Assembly (NCBI GenBank): GCA_030593785.1
Contig: JAUVGM010000177.1
Coordinates: forward strand, 1 to 5,719
Source: Gammaproteobacteria bacterium
Lineage (GTDB): Bacteria > Pseudomonadota > Gammaproteobacteria > UBA6429 > Thiohalophilaceae
Length of the DNA stretch: 5,719 nucleotides
Direction of reading: 5' to 3'
A program made the position numbers and the translations under genes. Below are positions 1 through 5,336 of the stretch, one piece after another (position 1 is the first letter of the stretch; every line of letters starts with the position of its first letter). The notes beneath the pieces are model-generated. The model was not told where the DNA came from and did no database searches. It saw only the letters and a program-made list of their open reading frames with translations.

Positions 1-40
1 AATAAAAACAGCTTAATTAAGGTAATAAACCACCATATAT

Positions 41-55
41 AAGGGAGTGGTCTGA
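41..55 (+). promoter_or_regulatory. parA ribosome binding site
   Basis: The purine run AAGGGAG (41-47) lies eight bases before the ATG at 56 and fixes the parA start. It is flanked by a short inverted repeat, ACCAC (29-33) and GTGGT (47-51), which could fold the site into a weak hairpin. The upstream gene lies outside the window; all three forward frames have a stop within bases 3-42, so at most a few codons of its tail are here and I cannot assign it. Confidence 0.7.
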
Positions 56-859
56 ATGAGCAAGATAATTGCCATTGCAAATCAAAAAGGCGGTGTCGGT
101 AAAACGACAACCTGCATAAATTTAGCAGCATCATTAGCGGCCACGAACAAAAATGTTTTGTTAATTGATCTTGATCCGCAAGGTAACGCTACCATGGGTA
201 GCGGCATTGATAAGAATGATACTGAATTTACGACTTGTGATCTTTTATTAGGCGATACGACTTTAGCGGAATTAGTGGTAAAAAGAGCATTGAATGAAGA
301 TATTCAATACGATGTTTTACCAGGCAATAGTGATTTAACAGCAGCTGAAGTTGCATTAATGGAAATGCCAAATCGTGAACGTCAACTGCGTAATGCGTTA
401 GAGGATGTCCGTGAACAATACGACTATGTATTAATAGACTGCCCTCCTTCGCTGAATATGTTGACATTAAATGCGTTAGTGGCTGCAAATTCTGTGATGA
501 TCCCGATGCAATGTGAATACTATGCGTTAGAAGGTTTATCTGCATTAATGGAAACGGTTGAAAGTATTCGTAGCACAGTAAATCCAGAGTTACATATAGA
601 AGGTTTGCTTCGCACTATGTATGACCCACGTAATAACCTGGCCAATGATGTGTCTGGCCAGTTGTTGCTGCATTTTCCAAAGAAAGTATATCGTACGGTT
701 ATTCCACGCAATGTTCGTTTAGCTGAAGCACCAAGTCATGGTATTCCAGTCATTAGTTATGATAAATCTTCACGTGGTGCCCTCGCTTATTTAGCCTTGG
801 CAGGTGAGATATTACGTAACGATGAAAATGCCACATTAGCGGGTGCAGCAAGCGCATAA
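56..859 (+). CDS. parA: Chromosome partitioning ATPase ParA (Soj)
   Basis: ParA is a cytoplasmic Walker-type ATPase that binds DNA non-specifically as an ATP dimer. Its gradient on the nucleoid pulls ParB-parS complexes apart. The 267-residue protein shows the deviant Walker A motif KGGVGKTT (residues 11-18, with signature Lys11 and catalytic Lys16), the switch segment DLDPQGNAT (38-46, Asp40), Walker B LIDCPPS (126-132, Asp128) and the C-terminal RLAEAPSHG signature (221-229). It has no N-terminal helix-turn-helix domain, so it is the short chromosomal Soj type and not a plasmid type Ia ParA. Full length is present and no key residue is missing. parB follows 41 bases downstream on the same strand, as expected for a two-gene operon. 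In gammaproteobacteria this pair normally follows rsmG, which would lie left of the window. Identification is by motif recognition and is very secure. Confidence 0.97.
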   Translation: MSKIIAIANQKGGVGKTTTCINLAASLAATNKNVLLIDLDPQGNATMGSGIDKNDTEFTTCDLLLGDTTLAELVVKRALNEDIQYDVLPGNSDLTAAEVALMEMPNRERQLRNALEDVREQYDYVLIDCPPSLNMLTLNALVAANSVMIPMQCEYYALEGLSALMETVESIRSTVNPELHIEGLLRTMYDPRNNLANDVSGQLLLHFPKKVYRTVIPRNVRLAEAPSHGIPVISYDKSSRGALAYLALAGEILRNDENATLAGAASA

Positions 860-869
860 ATTTGCGCTT
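850..869 (+). repeat. Inverted repeat across the parA stop codon
   Basis: Arms AAGCGCA (850-856) and TGCGCTT (863-869) pair perfectly over seven bases around a six-base loop that contains the parA TAA stop (857-859). No T-run follows on either strand, so it is not an intrinsic terminator. It could act as an mRNA hairpin between parA and parB, affecting message stability or the relative amount of ParB. That role is inference. Confidence 0.5.
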
Positions 870-900
870 ATAAAAAGTAATAGGTTAAGGCGAAGTTTTA

Positions 901-1797
901 ATGGCTAAAAAACGTGGATTAGGTAAAGGACTCGAAGCATTATTAGGTTCGGGTGTTAGCCATTTAAAAGATGATGTTGCTCCAGCAACTTCAACAGAAC
1001 AACAAGTTTCTTCATCCTCAGAGTTTCAACATTTAGCAATAGATGTCATTCAGCGTGGTCGTTATCAGCCGCGTACAAATTTTAATCTTGATGCATTGCA
1101 AGAGTTAGCAGATTCAATTAAAGCACAAGGTGTGGTGCAACCTATTGTGGTTCGTCCTTTGTCAGCAACGCCGGGTCAATATGAACTTGTTGCCGGTGAG
1201 CGTCGTTGGCGTGCAGCGCAATTAGCAGAGTTGCATGAAATTCCTGCCATTGTTCGTGATATCACGGATCAAGAATCAATGGCGATTGCGTTAATTGAAA
1301 ATATTCAACGCCAGGAACTTAATCCCATTGAAGAAGCGAAAGCACTTGTACGTTTAGTAGAAGAATTTGGTTTAACACACCAGGAAGCAGCCGATGCAGT
1401 GGGTCGTTCGCGTGTTTCTGTATCAAATCTTTTACGCTTATTAACGTTAGAGACTGATGTTCGACATATGCTGGAAGATGGTCAAATCGAAATGGGTCAT
1501 GCGCGTGCAATTTTAGGTTTGGAAGCTGCAAAACAAATGCAAGCAGCACGTGAAGTTGCGAAGAAAGGTTTATCGGTTCGTGAAACAGAGCAACTCGTTC
1601 GTCGTTTAAATAAACCTGAAAGTGATAAACCAGAAAAAACAGGTCTGGATCCGGATACCCGTCGTTTACAAGATGACTTATCAGAAAAGTTAGGTGCGAA
1701 AGTTATCTTTCAGCATGGAGCAAATGGTAAAGGTAAAATGCTGATCCATTATAATAGTATTGATGAGTTAGACGGCATTCTGGATCACATCAAATAA
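901..1797 (+). CDS. parB: Chromosome partitioning protein ParB (Spo0J)
   Basis: ParB binds centromere-like parS sites, then spreads as a CTP-dependent sliding clamp and stimulates ParA. The 298-residue protein is complete. Residues 1-16 (MAKKRGLGKGLEALLG) form the basic ParA-stimulating N-terminus. The CTP-binding domain follows with GERRWRAA (99-106) and ENIQRQELNPIEEA (133-146), both canonical CTPase motifs. A helix-turn-helix for parS recognition covers about 157-181 (LTHQEAADAVGRSRVSVSNL). A charged linker around 230-250 leads to the C-terminal dimerisation domain, ending at 298. The ATG has TAAGG (886-890) ten bases upstream. The gene lies directly behind parA, its usual partner. What follows differs from the common arrangement: the expected atpI is displaced by an OmpA-like gene. 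No convincing parS was found within the window, so the sites are probably elsewhere near the origin. Confidence 0.97.
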   Translation: MAKKRGLGKGLEALLGSGVSHLKDDVAPATSTEQQVSSSSEFQHLAIDVIQRGRYQPRTNFNLDALQELADSIKAQGVVQPIVVRPLSATPGQYELVAGERRWRAAQLAELHEIPAIVRDITDQESMAIALIENIQRQELNPIEEAKALVRLVEEFGLTHQEAADAVGRSRVSVSNLLRLLTLETDVRHMLEDGQIEMGHARAILGLEAAKQMQAAREVAKKGLSVRETEQLVRRLNKPESDKPEKTGLDPDTRRLQDDLSEKLGAKVIFQHGANGKGKMLIHYNSIDELDGILDHIK

Positions 1798-1923
1798 TTT
1801 TAAAACCTAAACGTAGTATTCTTTATATAAATCAAAGACGATAATAATTTATACTGGAATTAATTTAAGTCAAAGCCCTTCTCTTATTTATTAAAAAATT
1901 TCAACGATGTATCTTTTGGAAAA

Positions 1924-2973
1924 ATGATGTTGAATGTGAATAAATTAAATTTTTTATTACTTTATTTTTGTTTGTTATCTACTGCTATAGCAGCACCTGT
2001 GGTCAGCGAGAAAATAATTTTTCTTAATGAAGATGGGATAAATTATGTTCGTTATGACACGACAAGAACAAATCATAAAACGTATGATATCTGGTTTAAA
2101 AAAGTAAAAAATAAAGTATCTGAACAACATTTAAAAGATTTTTTATATCTTTATCCTAATGAACATAAATGGGATAGCACAACGCATTCAAGTTATGATT
2201 TGATGAGAATTGCTTCTGGTAGTTATGCAACTTTAGTGCAGGGTAAGTTACTTTACAATTCAGAAATTAATGTCGGATCAGATGGTGTTTATACATACAC
2301 CAACTGGGATGGTAAAACTAAAACGCCTGACAATCATTTTGGGATATGGAATAAGCCAGATGTTTTTTCGCATTTGGTTTATGCATGGGTGTTTCCAAAT
2401 AATTTTAATATTATTAGTTATACTGCAAACCGCAAAGGTGATTGGGTTAAGCGTAACAACACCATTACGTTCTATGGAAAGAAGGTAAACGACCTGGTTT
2501 TTACTATTAAGTATCAGTCGCGCAGCAATCCTATATATAAGAAACTACTCAAAGCATTAAACCAGCAAAAACAAATTCAATTAGAACAAGACAGTAAAGG
2601 TGTAAAAATTACCCTGGCAGCCACGGTCCTGTTTTCATCAGGAAAAAGTAAGCTTAGTGTCGGGGGTAAAGCTATTTTGAGAACCTTATCTAATGCACTT
2701 TCCAAGCATAAAGATATAAAAATTGTTATTGAGGGTCATAGCGATAATATTTCAATTAAAGGCGACCTGGTTAAAAAATATAAAACTAACTGGGAATTAT
2801 CGTCTGCACGATCATTAACCGTTTTGCACTTTATTGCTGCTCATAAAGTGGCCGAATCCCAGCTTGAGGCAAGAGCACATGGTTCAAATCAACCAATTGC
2901 ATCAAATGATACTCAGCAGGGTCGAGCAAAAAATCGCCGTATTGAAATTATGGTAATGAGCACAAAGAAATGA
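1924..2973 (+). CDS. Exported OmpA/MotB-family peptidoglycan-binding protein
   Basis: A 349-residue protein. Residues 1-23 look like a Sec signal peptide: a basic start, a hydrophobic core LLLYFCLLS, and an AIA-A cleavage site after residue 23. Cys16 is not in a lipobox, so it is not a lipoprotein. The C-terminal domain (about 225-349) is a clear OmpA-C/MotB module: TVLFSSGKSKL (234-244), EGHSDN (270-275), NWELSSAR (289-296) and NRRIEI (337-342). Asp274 and Arg296 match the pair that binds diaminopimelate in OmpA. The N-terminal half (about 25-215) is rich in Tyr, Trp and Asn with alternating hydrophobics, and looks like beta structure; I do not recognise it as a named family. Likely role: a periplasmic or outer-membrane protein anchored to the wall. 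ATG 1927 is an equally plausible start, since GGA (1918-1920) is better spaced for it. A lone TATACT (1850-1855) could be a -10, but no good -35 pairs with it. The gene is AT-rich compared with its neighbours and sits in an unusual place. Confidence 0.85.
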   Translation: MMLNVNKLNFLLLYFCLLSTAIAAPVVSEKIIFLNEDGINYVRYDTTRTNHKTYDIWFKKVKNKVSEQHLKDFLYLYPNEHKWDSTTHSSYDLMRIASGSYATLVQGKLLYNSEINVGSDGVYTYTNWDGKTKTPDNHFGIWNKPDVFSHLVYAWVFPNNFNIISYTANRKGDWVKRNNTITFYGKKVNDLVFTIKYQSRSNPIYKKLLKALNQQKQIQLEQDSKGVKITLAATVLFSSGKSKLSVGGKAILRTLSNALSKHKDIKIVIEGHSDNISIKGDLVKKYKTNWELSSARSLTVLHFIAAHKVAESQLEARAHGSNQPIASNDTQQGRAKNRRIEIMVMSTKK

Positions 2974-3067
2974 GCATATTTTGTTGAGTATGCGCTGTTA
3001 CTGAAAAGGGCTTTTTATGCAAAATCCCCCCACTCTTTGTTAATTTATTGGGTTATTAAAGTAATTA

Positions 3068-3096
3068 TTGACCCCCAATCGAGCCTCGATTATACT
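3068..3096 (+). promoter_or_regulatory. Predicted sigma70 promoter of the atp operon
   Basis: TTGACC (3068-3073, five of six to the -35 consensus) is followed by a 17-base spacer and TATACT (3091-3096, five of six to the -10 consensus). The start of transcription is expected near 3103, giving a leader of about 55 bases before atpI. The six bases after the -10 (3097-3102, GCGCGC) are all G or C. A GC-rich discriminator is typical of promoters that ppGpp and DksA repress when growth slows. Promoter strength and regulation are inferred from sequence only. Confidence 0.75.
3077..3091. promoter_or_regulatory. Dyad in the atp promoter spacer, candidate operator
   Basis: AATCGAG (3077-3083) and CTCGATT (3085-3091) are perfect reverse complements around one central base (C3084). 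The 15-base dyad fills most of the spacer between -35 and -10, and its last base is the first base of the -10. A dimeric regulator bound here would compete with RNA polymerase. No T-run follows, so it is not a terminator. The symmetry is seen directly; operator function is inference. Confidence 0.4.
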
Positions 3097-3143
3097 GCGC
3101 GCGTTGGGCCTATAGAGCAAAAATTAGGCACATTTGCTAGTGT

Positions 3144-3157
3144 GGAGAGTCTTGATT
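3144..3157 (+). promoter_or_regulatory. Ribosome binding site that sets a TTG start for atpI
   Basis: GGAGAG (3144-3149) is the only good Shine-Dalgarno sequence before atpI, and no ATG occurs in frame near it. It lies eight bases before TTG 3158, too close to TTG 3152, and 14 bases before GTG 3164. An upstream TTG (3134) and GTG (3140) have no site of their own. TTG 3158 is therefore preferred, with GTG 3164 as second choice. Confidence 0.55.
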
Positions 3158-3571
3158 TTGACGGTGCAATCGGTAACAAATAACGCATTTTCCCACACTC
3201 TACGCAAGATTTTATTGGTTCAAGTTGGCCTGGTTGTACTTACTGCGGTGGTACTGACTTTGGTCAAAAGTCATGAATTTTTTCTGGCAACGCTGTATGG
3301 CGGTGCCGTAATCATAGCCAGCACAAGTTATTTTGGTTGGCGGCTAAGGATTGCTACACAAACTGTTGATGATCAACCCTCTGAAAACTCAGTAAATTCA
3401 GTTGAGTTAATCAAAGGCATTGTAATACGGTTTGTAATGGTGATCGTTTTATTAGCATTGGGTTTAGGGTGGTTAAAATTGGCACCCGCAGGCGTTTTGT
3501 CTGGTTTTATCGTTGCCCAACTTGCTTTTTGGTTTAGTCGTAGTAGCTATGGTGTTACAAGGCGTAAGTAA
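3158..3571 (+). CDS. atpI: F0F1 ATP synthase assembly protein AtpI
   Basis: AtpI is a small inner-membrane protein, not a subunit of the finished enzyme. In the families studied it helps assemble the c-ring, and in some bacteria it has been linked to magnesium transport. From TTG 3158 the product is 137 residues with four hydrophobic segments at about 18-35, 43-61, 86-106 and 110-127. Between the second and third is a polar stretch (62-85), and the tail is basic (RRK). The segment HTLRKILLVQ near the N-terminus resembles the RKLLLVQ stretch of the E. coli protein. Sequence is poorly conserved in this family, so the call rests on length, topology and position as first gene of the atp operon, 50 bases before atpB. 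The start codon is uncertain among 3134, 3158 and 3164. Non-ATG initiation would suit a protein needed in small amounts. Confidence 0.88.
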   Translation: MTVQSVTNNAFSHTLRKILLVQVGLVVLTAVVLTLVKSHEFFLATLYGGAVIIASTSYFGWRLRIATQTVDDQPSENSVNSVELIKGIVIRFVMVIVLLALGLGWLKLAPAGVLSGFIVAQLAFWFSRSSYGVTRRK

Positions 3572-3575
3572 CGCT

Positions 3576-3595
3576 TTGTTTATAAACAAGTTTTT
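3576..3595 (+). terminator. Hairpin plus T-run between atpI and atpB, possible weak attenuator
   Basis: A perfect 14-base palindrome TTGTTTATAAACAA (3576-3589) is followed by G and then five T (3591-3595), only a few bases after the atpI stop. As RNA this makes a short A-U-rich stem with a U-tract. It is too weak to be a full terminator and lies inside an operon that must be read through. It may be a partial attenuator or an RNase processing point that separates atpI from the structural genes. Function is inference. Confidence 0.3.
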
Positions 3596-3621
3596 CAAAA
3601 TTTTTTAGGTATAAGAATCAC

Positions 3622-4512
3622 ATGTCAAGTGAAGCAATTTCTTCTGCAGATTATATTAAGCACCATTTAACCAATTGGACTTATGGTAAATTCCCAGAAA
3701 CCGGCGAATGGGGCTTTGCTCATACTGCCGCTGAAGCGAAATCAATGGGATTCATGGCAATCCATGTTGATACCATGATGTGGTCATTAATTACCGGTTT
3801 TATTTTCTTGTATTTCTTTGCTCGCGCAGCAAAAGCAGCATCTGCTGGTGTGCCAACAGGCGTACAAAATTTCATTGAAATGATTATCGAGTTTATCGAT
3901 ACCAGTGTTCGTGGTTCGTTTACTTCTAAGAATGATATGGTCGCGCCTTTAGCGTTAACCGTATTTGTTTGGATTTTCCTAATGAATGCGATGGATTTGG
4001 TGCCGGTTGATTGGATTCCATCGATTGCAGGTATTATTGGTGAAACCGTCTTTGGAATGGATCCACACCATGTATATATGAAGGTTGTGCCTTCAACAGA
4101 TCCAAATGCCACTATCGGCATGGCATTCTCTATTTTCTTCCTGGTTCTATTTTATAGTATCAAGATTAAAGGTATCGGCGGCTTCACGGCTGAATTAACA
4201 ATGATGCCTTTCCAATCAAAAAATAAAGTGGTTCAAGCTTTATTTATTCCGGTTAACTTCTTACTCGAATTTGTCTCATTGATTGCGAAGCCTATTTCAT
4301 TGGCTTTACGACTCTTCGGTAACATGTACGCGGGCGAAATGATTTTTATCCTGATCGCTATTATGTTTAGCACAGGCTGGGTAATGGGTGCGTTAGGTGG
4401 AGTCCTTCAATTAGGTTGGGCAATTTTCCATATCTTGATTATCACGTTGCAAGCGTTCATCTTTATGACGCTAACCATCGTGTATCTTGATATGGCACAT
4501 AACGACCACTAA
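3622..4512 (+). CDS. atpB: F0F1 ATP synthase subunit a
   Basis: Subunit a is the inner-membrane stator component that forms the two proton half-channels next to the c-ring. The 296-residue product carries the hallmark segment LALRLFGNMYAGE, with the essential Arg at residue 230 (E. coli Arg210), Asn234, Gly238 and Glu239 (E. coli Glu219). The C-terminal helix has FHILIITLQ, with His270 and Gln277 matching E. coli His245 and Gln252. Asp50 in HVDTMMW matches E. coli Asp44, and the conserved APLALTVFVWIFLMNAMDLVP helix follows around 108-128. It is about 25 residues longer than the E. coli protein, partly from extra residues at the N-terminus. The ATG has only a modest AGGT (3607-3610) upstream. 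It lies 50 bases after atpI and 44 bases before atpE. Complete and apparently functional. Confidence 0.98.
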   Translation: MSSEAISSADYIKHHLTNWTYGKFPETGEWGFAHTAAEAKSMGFMAIHVDTMMWSLITGFIFLYFFARAAKAASAGVPTGVQNFIEMIIEFIDTSVRGSFTSKNDMVAPLALTVFVWIFLMNAMDLVPVDWIPSIAGIIGETVFGMDPHHVYMKVVPSTDPNATIGMAFSIFFLVLFYSIKIKGIGGFTAELTMMPFQSKNKVVQALFIPVNFLLEFVSLIAKPISLALRLFGNMYAGEMIFILIAIMFSTGWVMGALGGVLQLGWAIFHILIITLQAFIFMTLTIVYLDMAHNDH

Positions 4513-4550
4513 ATAGTTTTTATAATTTTAAATTTTTTAAGTATTAGGAG
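4513..4550 (+). promoter_or_regulatory. U-rich leader and strong ribosome binding site of atpE
   Basis: The gap between atpB and atpE is almost all A and T, including a run of six T (4533-4538), and ends in AGGAG (4546-4550), six bases before the ATG. In E. coli the region upstream of atpE is a known translational enhancer with a U-rich stretch that raises c-subunit synthesis. The same layout is seen here; equivalent function is inferred. No hairpin precedes the T-run, so it is not a terminator. Confidence 0.5.
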
Positions 4551-4556
4551 AATAAT

Positions 4557-4799
4557 ATGACTGAAGCAACAGCAATGCTATATATCGCAGGCGCTTTAAT
4601 GATGGGTTTAGGTGCGTTAGGTGCTGCAGTAGGTATCGGTATCTTAGGTGGTCGTTTCTTAGAAGGCGCAGCACGTCAACCAGAATTAATTCCAATGTTA
4701 CGTACACAATTCTTCATCGTTATGGGTCTTGTTGATGCGGTACCTATGATTGCAGTTGGTATTTCAATGTACATCTTATTCGCAGTTGCGGCTGTATAA
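4557..4799 (+). CDS. atpE: F0F1 ATP synthase subunit c
   Basis: Subunit c forms the rotating ring of Fo and carries protons across the inner membrane. The 80-residue hairpin protein has two membrane helices (about 8-31 and 52-77) joined by the polar loop ARQPELIP (39-46), where Arg40-Gln41-Pro42 contacts gamma and epsilon. The ion-binding carboxylate is Asp60 in GLVDAVPMIAVG, matching E. coli Asp61. The first helix shows the glycine-alanine packing pattern (GALGAAVGIGILGG, 19-32). The Gln and Glu-Ser ligands of sodium-type c subunits are absent, so it is read as proton-coupled. Length matches the E. coli protein within one residue. It is needed in about ten copies per enzyme, which fits its strong ribosome binding site and U-rich leader. 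It stands between atpB and atpF in the standard order. Confidence 0.98.
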   Translation: MTEATAMLYIAGALMMGLGALGAAVGIGILGGRFLEGAARQPELIPMLRTQFFIVMGLVDAVPMIAVGISMYILFAVAAV

Positions 4800-4849
4800 G
4801 ACGTCACGTTAATTTACTGAAACGAAATATTAAAGTAAGGCTTTTATAA

Positions 4850-5320
4850 ATGAATATAAACCTCACTCTGATCGGACAAACTATTACGTTTATCTTCTTC
4901 GTGCTTTTTTGCATGAAGTTTATTTGGCCACCTTTGGTTGCTGCGTTAGATGAACGTAAGAAAACAATTGCCGATGGTCTCGCTGCTGCTGAAAAAGGCA
5001 AGCACGACGGTGAACTCGCAAAGCAACGTGTTCTTGATACTTTGAAAGATGCAAAAGTTCAAGCGCAAGATATAATTAATCTTGCTGAGAAGCGCGCTAG
5101 CGAAATCGTTGAAGAGTCAAAAGATACTGCACGTGTAGAAGGTGAACGTATTATCACTGCTGCAAATGCAGAACTTGAACAAGAAGTTAATCGAGCTCGC
5201 GAACAGTTGCGAGGACAAGTTGTTTCTCTCGCAGTGTCTGGTGCTAGTAAAGTACTGAAACGTGAAATCGATGAAAAAGCTAACGAAGATCTATTGAAAG
5301 ATCTGGTTGCTCAACTGTAA
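4850..5320 (+). CDS. atpF: F0F1 ATP synthase subunit b
   Basis: Subunit b makes the dimeric peripheral stalk that holds F1 still while the c-ring turns. The 156 residues equal the E. coli length. A single N-terminal membrane helix (about 5-26) begins NINLTLIGQ and includes VLFCMKF, with Cys21 at the E. coli position. It is followed by WPPL (26-29) and Arg36 in LDERKK, a conserved arginine at the membrane exit. Residues from about 34 to 140 form a long charged, alanine-rich coiled coil. The C-terminus (VSLAVSGASKVLKREID onward) is the delta-binding region. The ATG has TAAGG (4836-4840) nine bases upstream. It follows atpE by 50 bases and precedes atpH by 16 bases. There is one b-type gene in the window and no b-prime partner, as in other proteobacteria with a b homodimer. 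Confidence 0.98.
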   Translation: MNINLTLIGQTITFIFFVLFCMKFIWPPLVAALDERKKTIADGLAAAEKGKHDGELAKQRVLDTLKDAKVQAQDIINLAEKRASEIVEESKDTARVEGERIITAANAELEQEVNRAREQLRGQVVSLAVSGASKVLKREIDEKANEDLLKDLVAQL

Positions 5321-5336
5321 TTAGAGGACGAAGACG

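Noticed and set aside
1..42. Possible 3' end of an upstream gene such as rsmG
   Set aside because: Stops occur at 3-5, 14-16 and 40-42 in the three frames, leaving at most 13 codons with no recognisable sequence. Which frame is real cannot be told from this window.
228..545. Open frame on the minus strand inside parA
   Set aside because: It lies wholly antisense to a conserved gene, has no recognisable domain or ribosome binding site, and is a codon-bias shadow. The same applies to minus-strand frames at 520-711, 1319-1549, 3720-4121 and 4804-5001 and the + frame at 2270-2488.
771..776. CACGTG in parA as a parS core
   Set aside because: The flanks match only about three of ten remaining parS positions, and the bases encode the conserved SSRGA segment of ParA.
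1798..1923. Promoter or small gene in the parB to OmpA-like spacer
   Set aside because: A TATACT at 1850-1855 has no acceptable -35 at 16-18 bases, and the only ATG frame (1907) ends after six codons. The AT-rich sequence gives many chance -10 matches.
3004..3016. AAAAGGGCTTTTT as a terminator of the OmpA-like gene
   Set aside because: The stem would be four or five A/T-rich pairs with a loop of two to four bases, too weak to be an intrinsic terminator. Nearby GCATA and TATGC arms also lack a following T-run.
4533..4538. T-run before atpE as a terminator
   Set aside because: No stem precedes it, and it lies inside the ATP synthase operon. A U-rich translation leader is the better reading.
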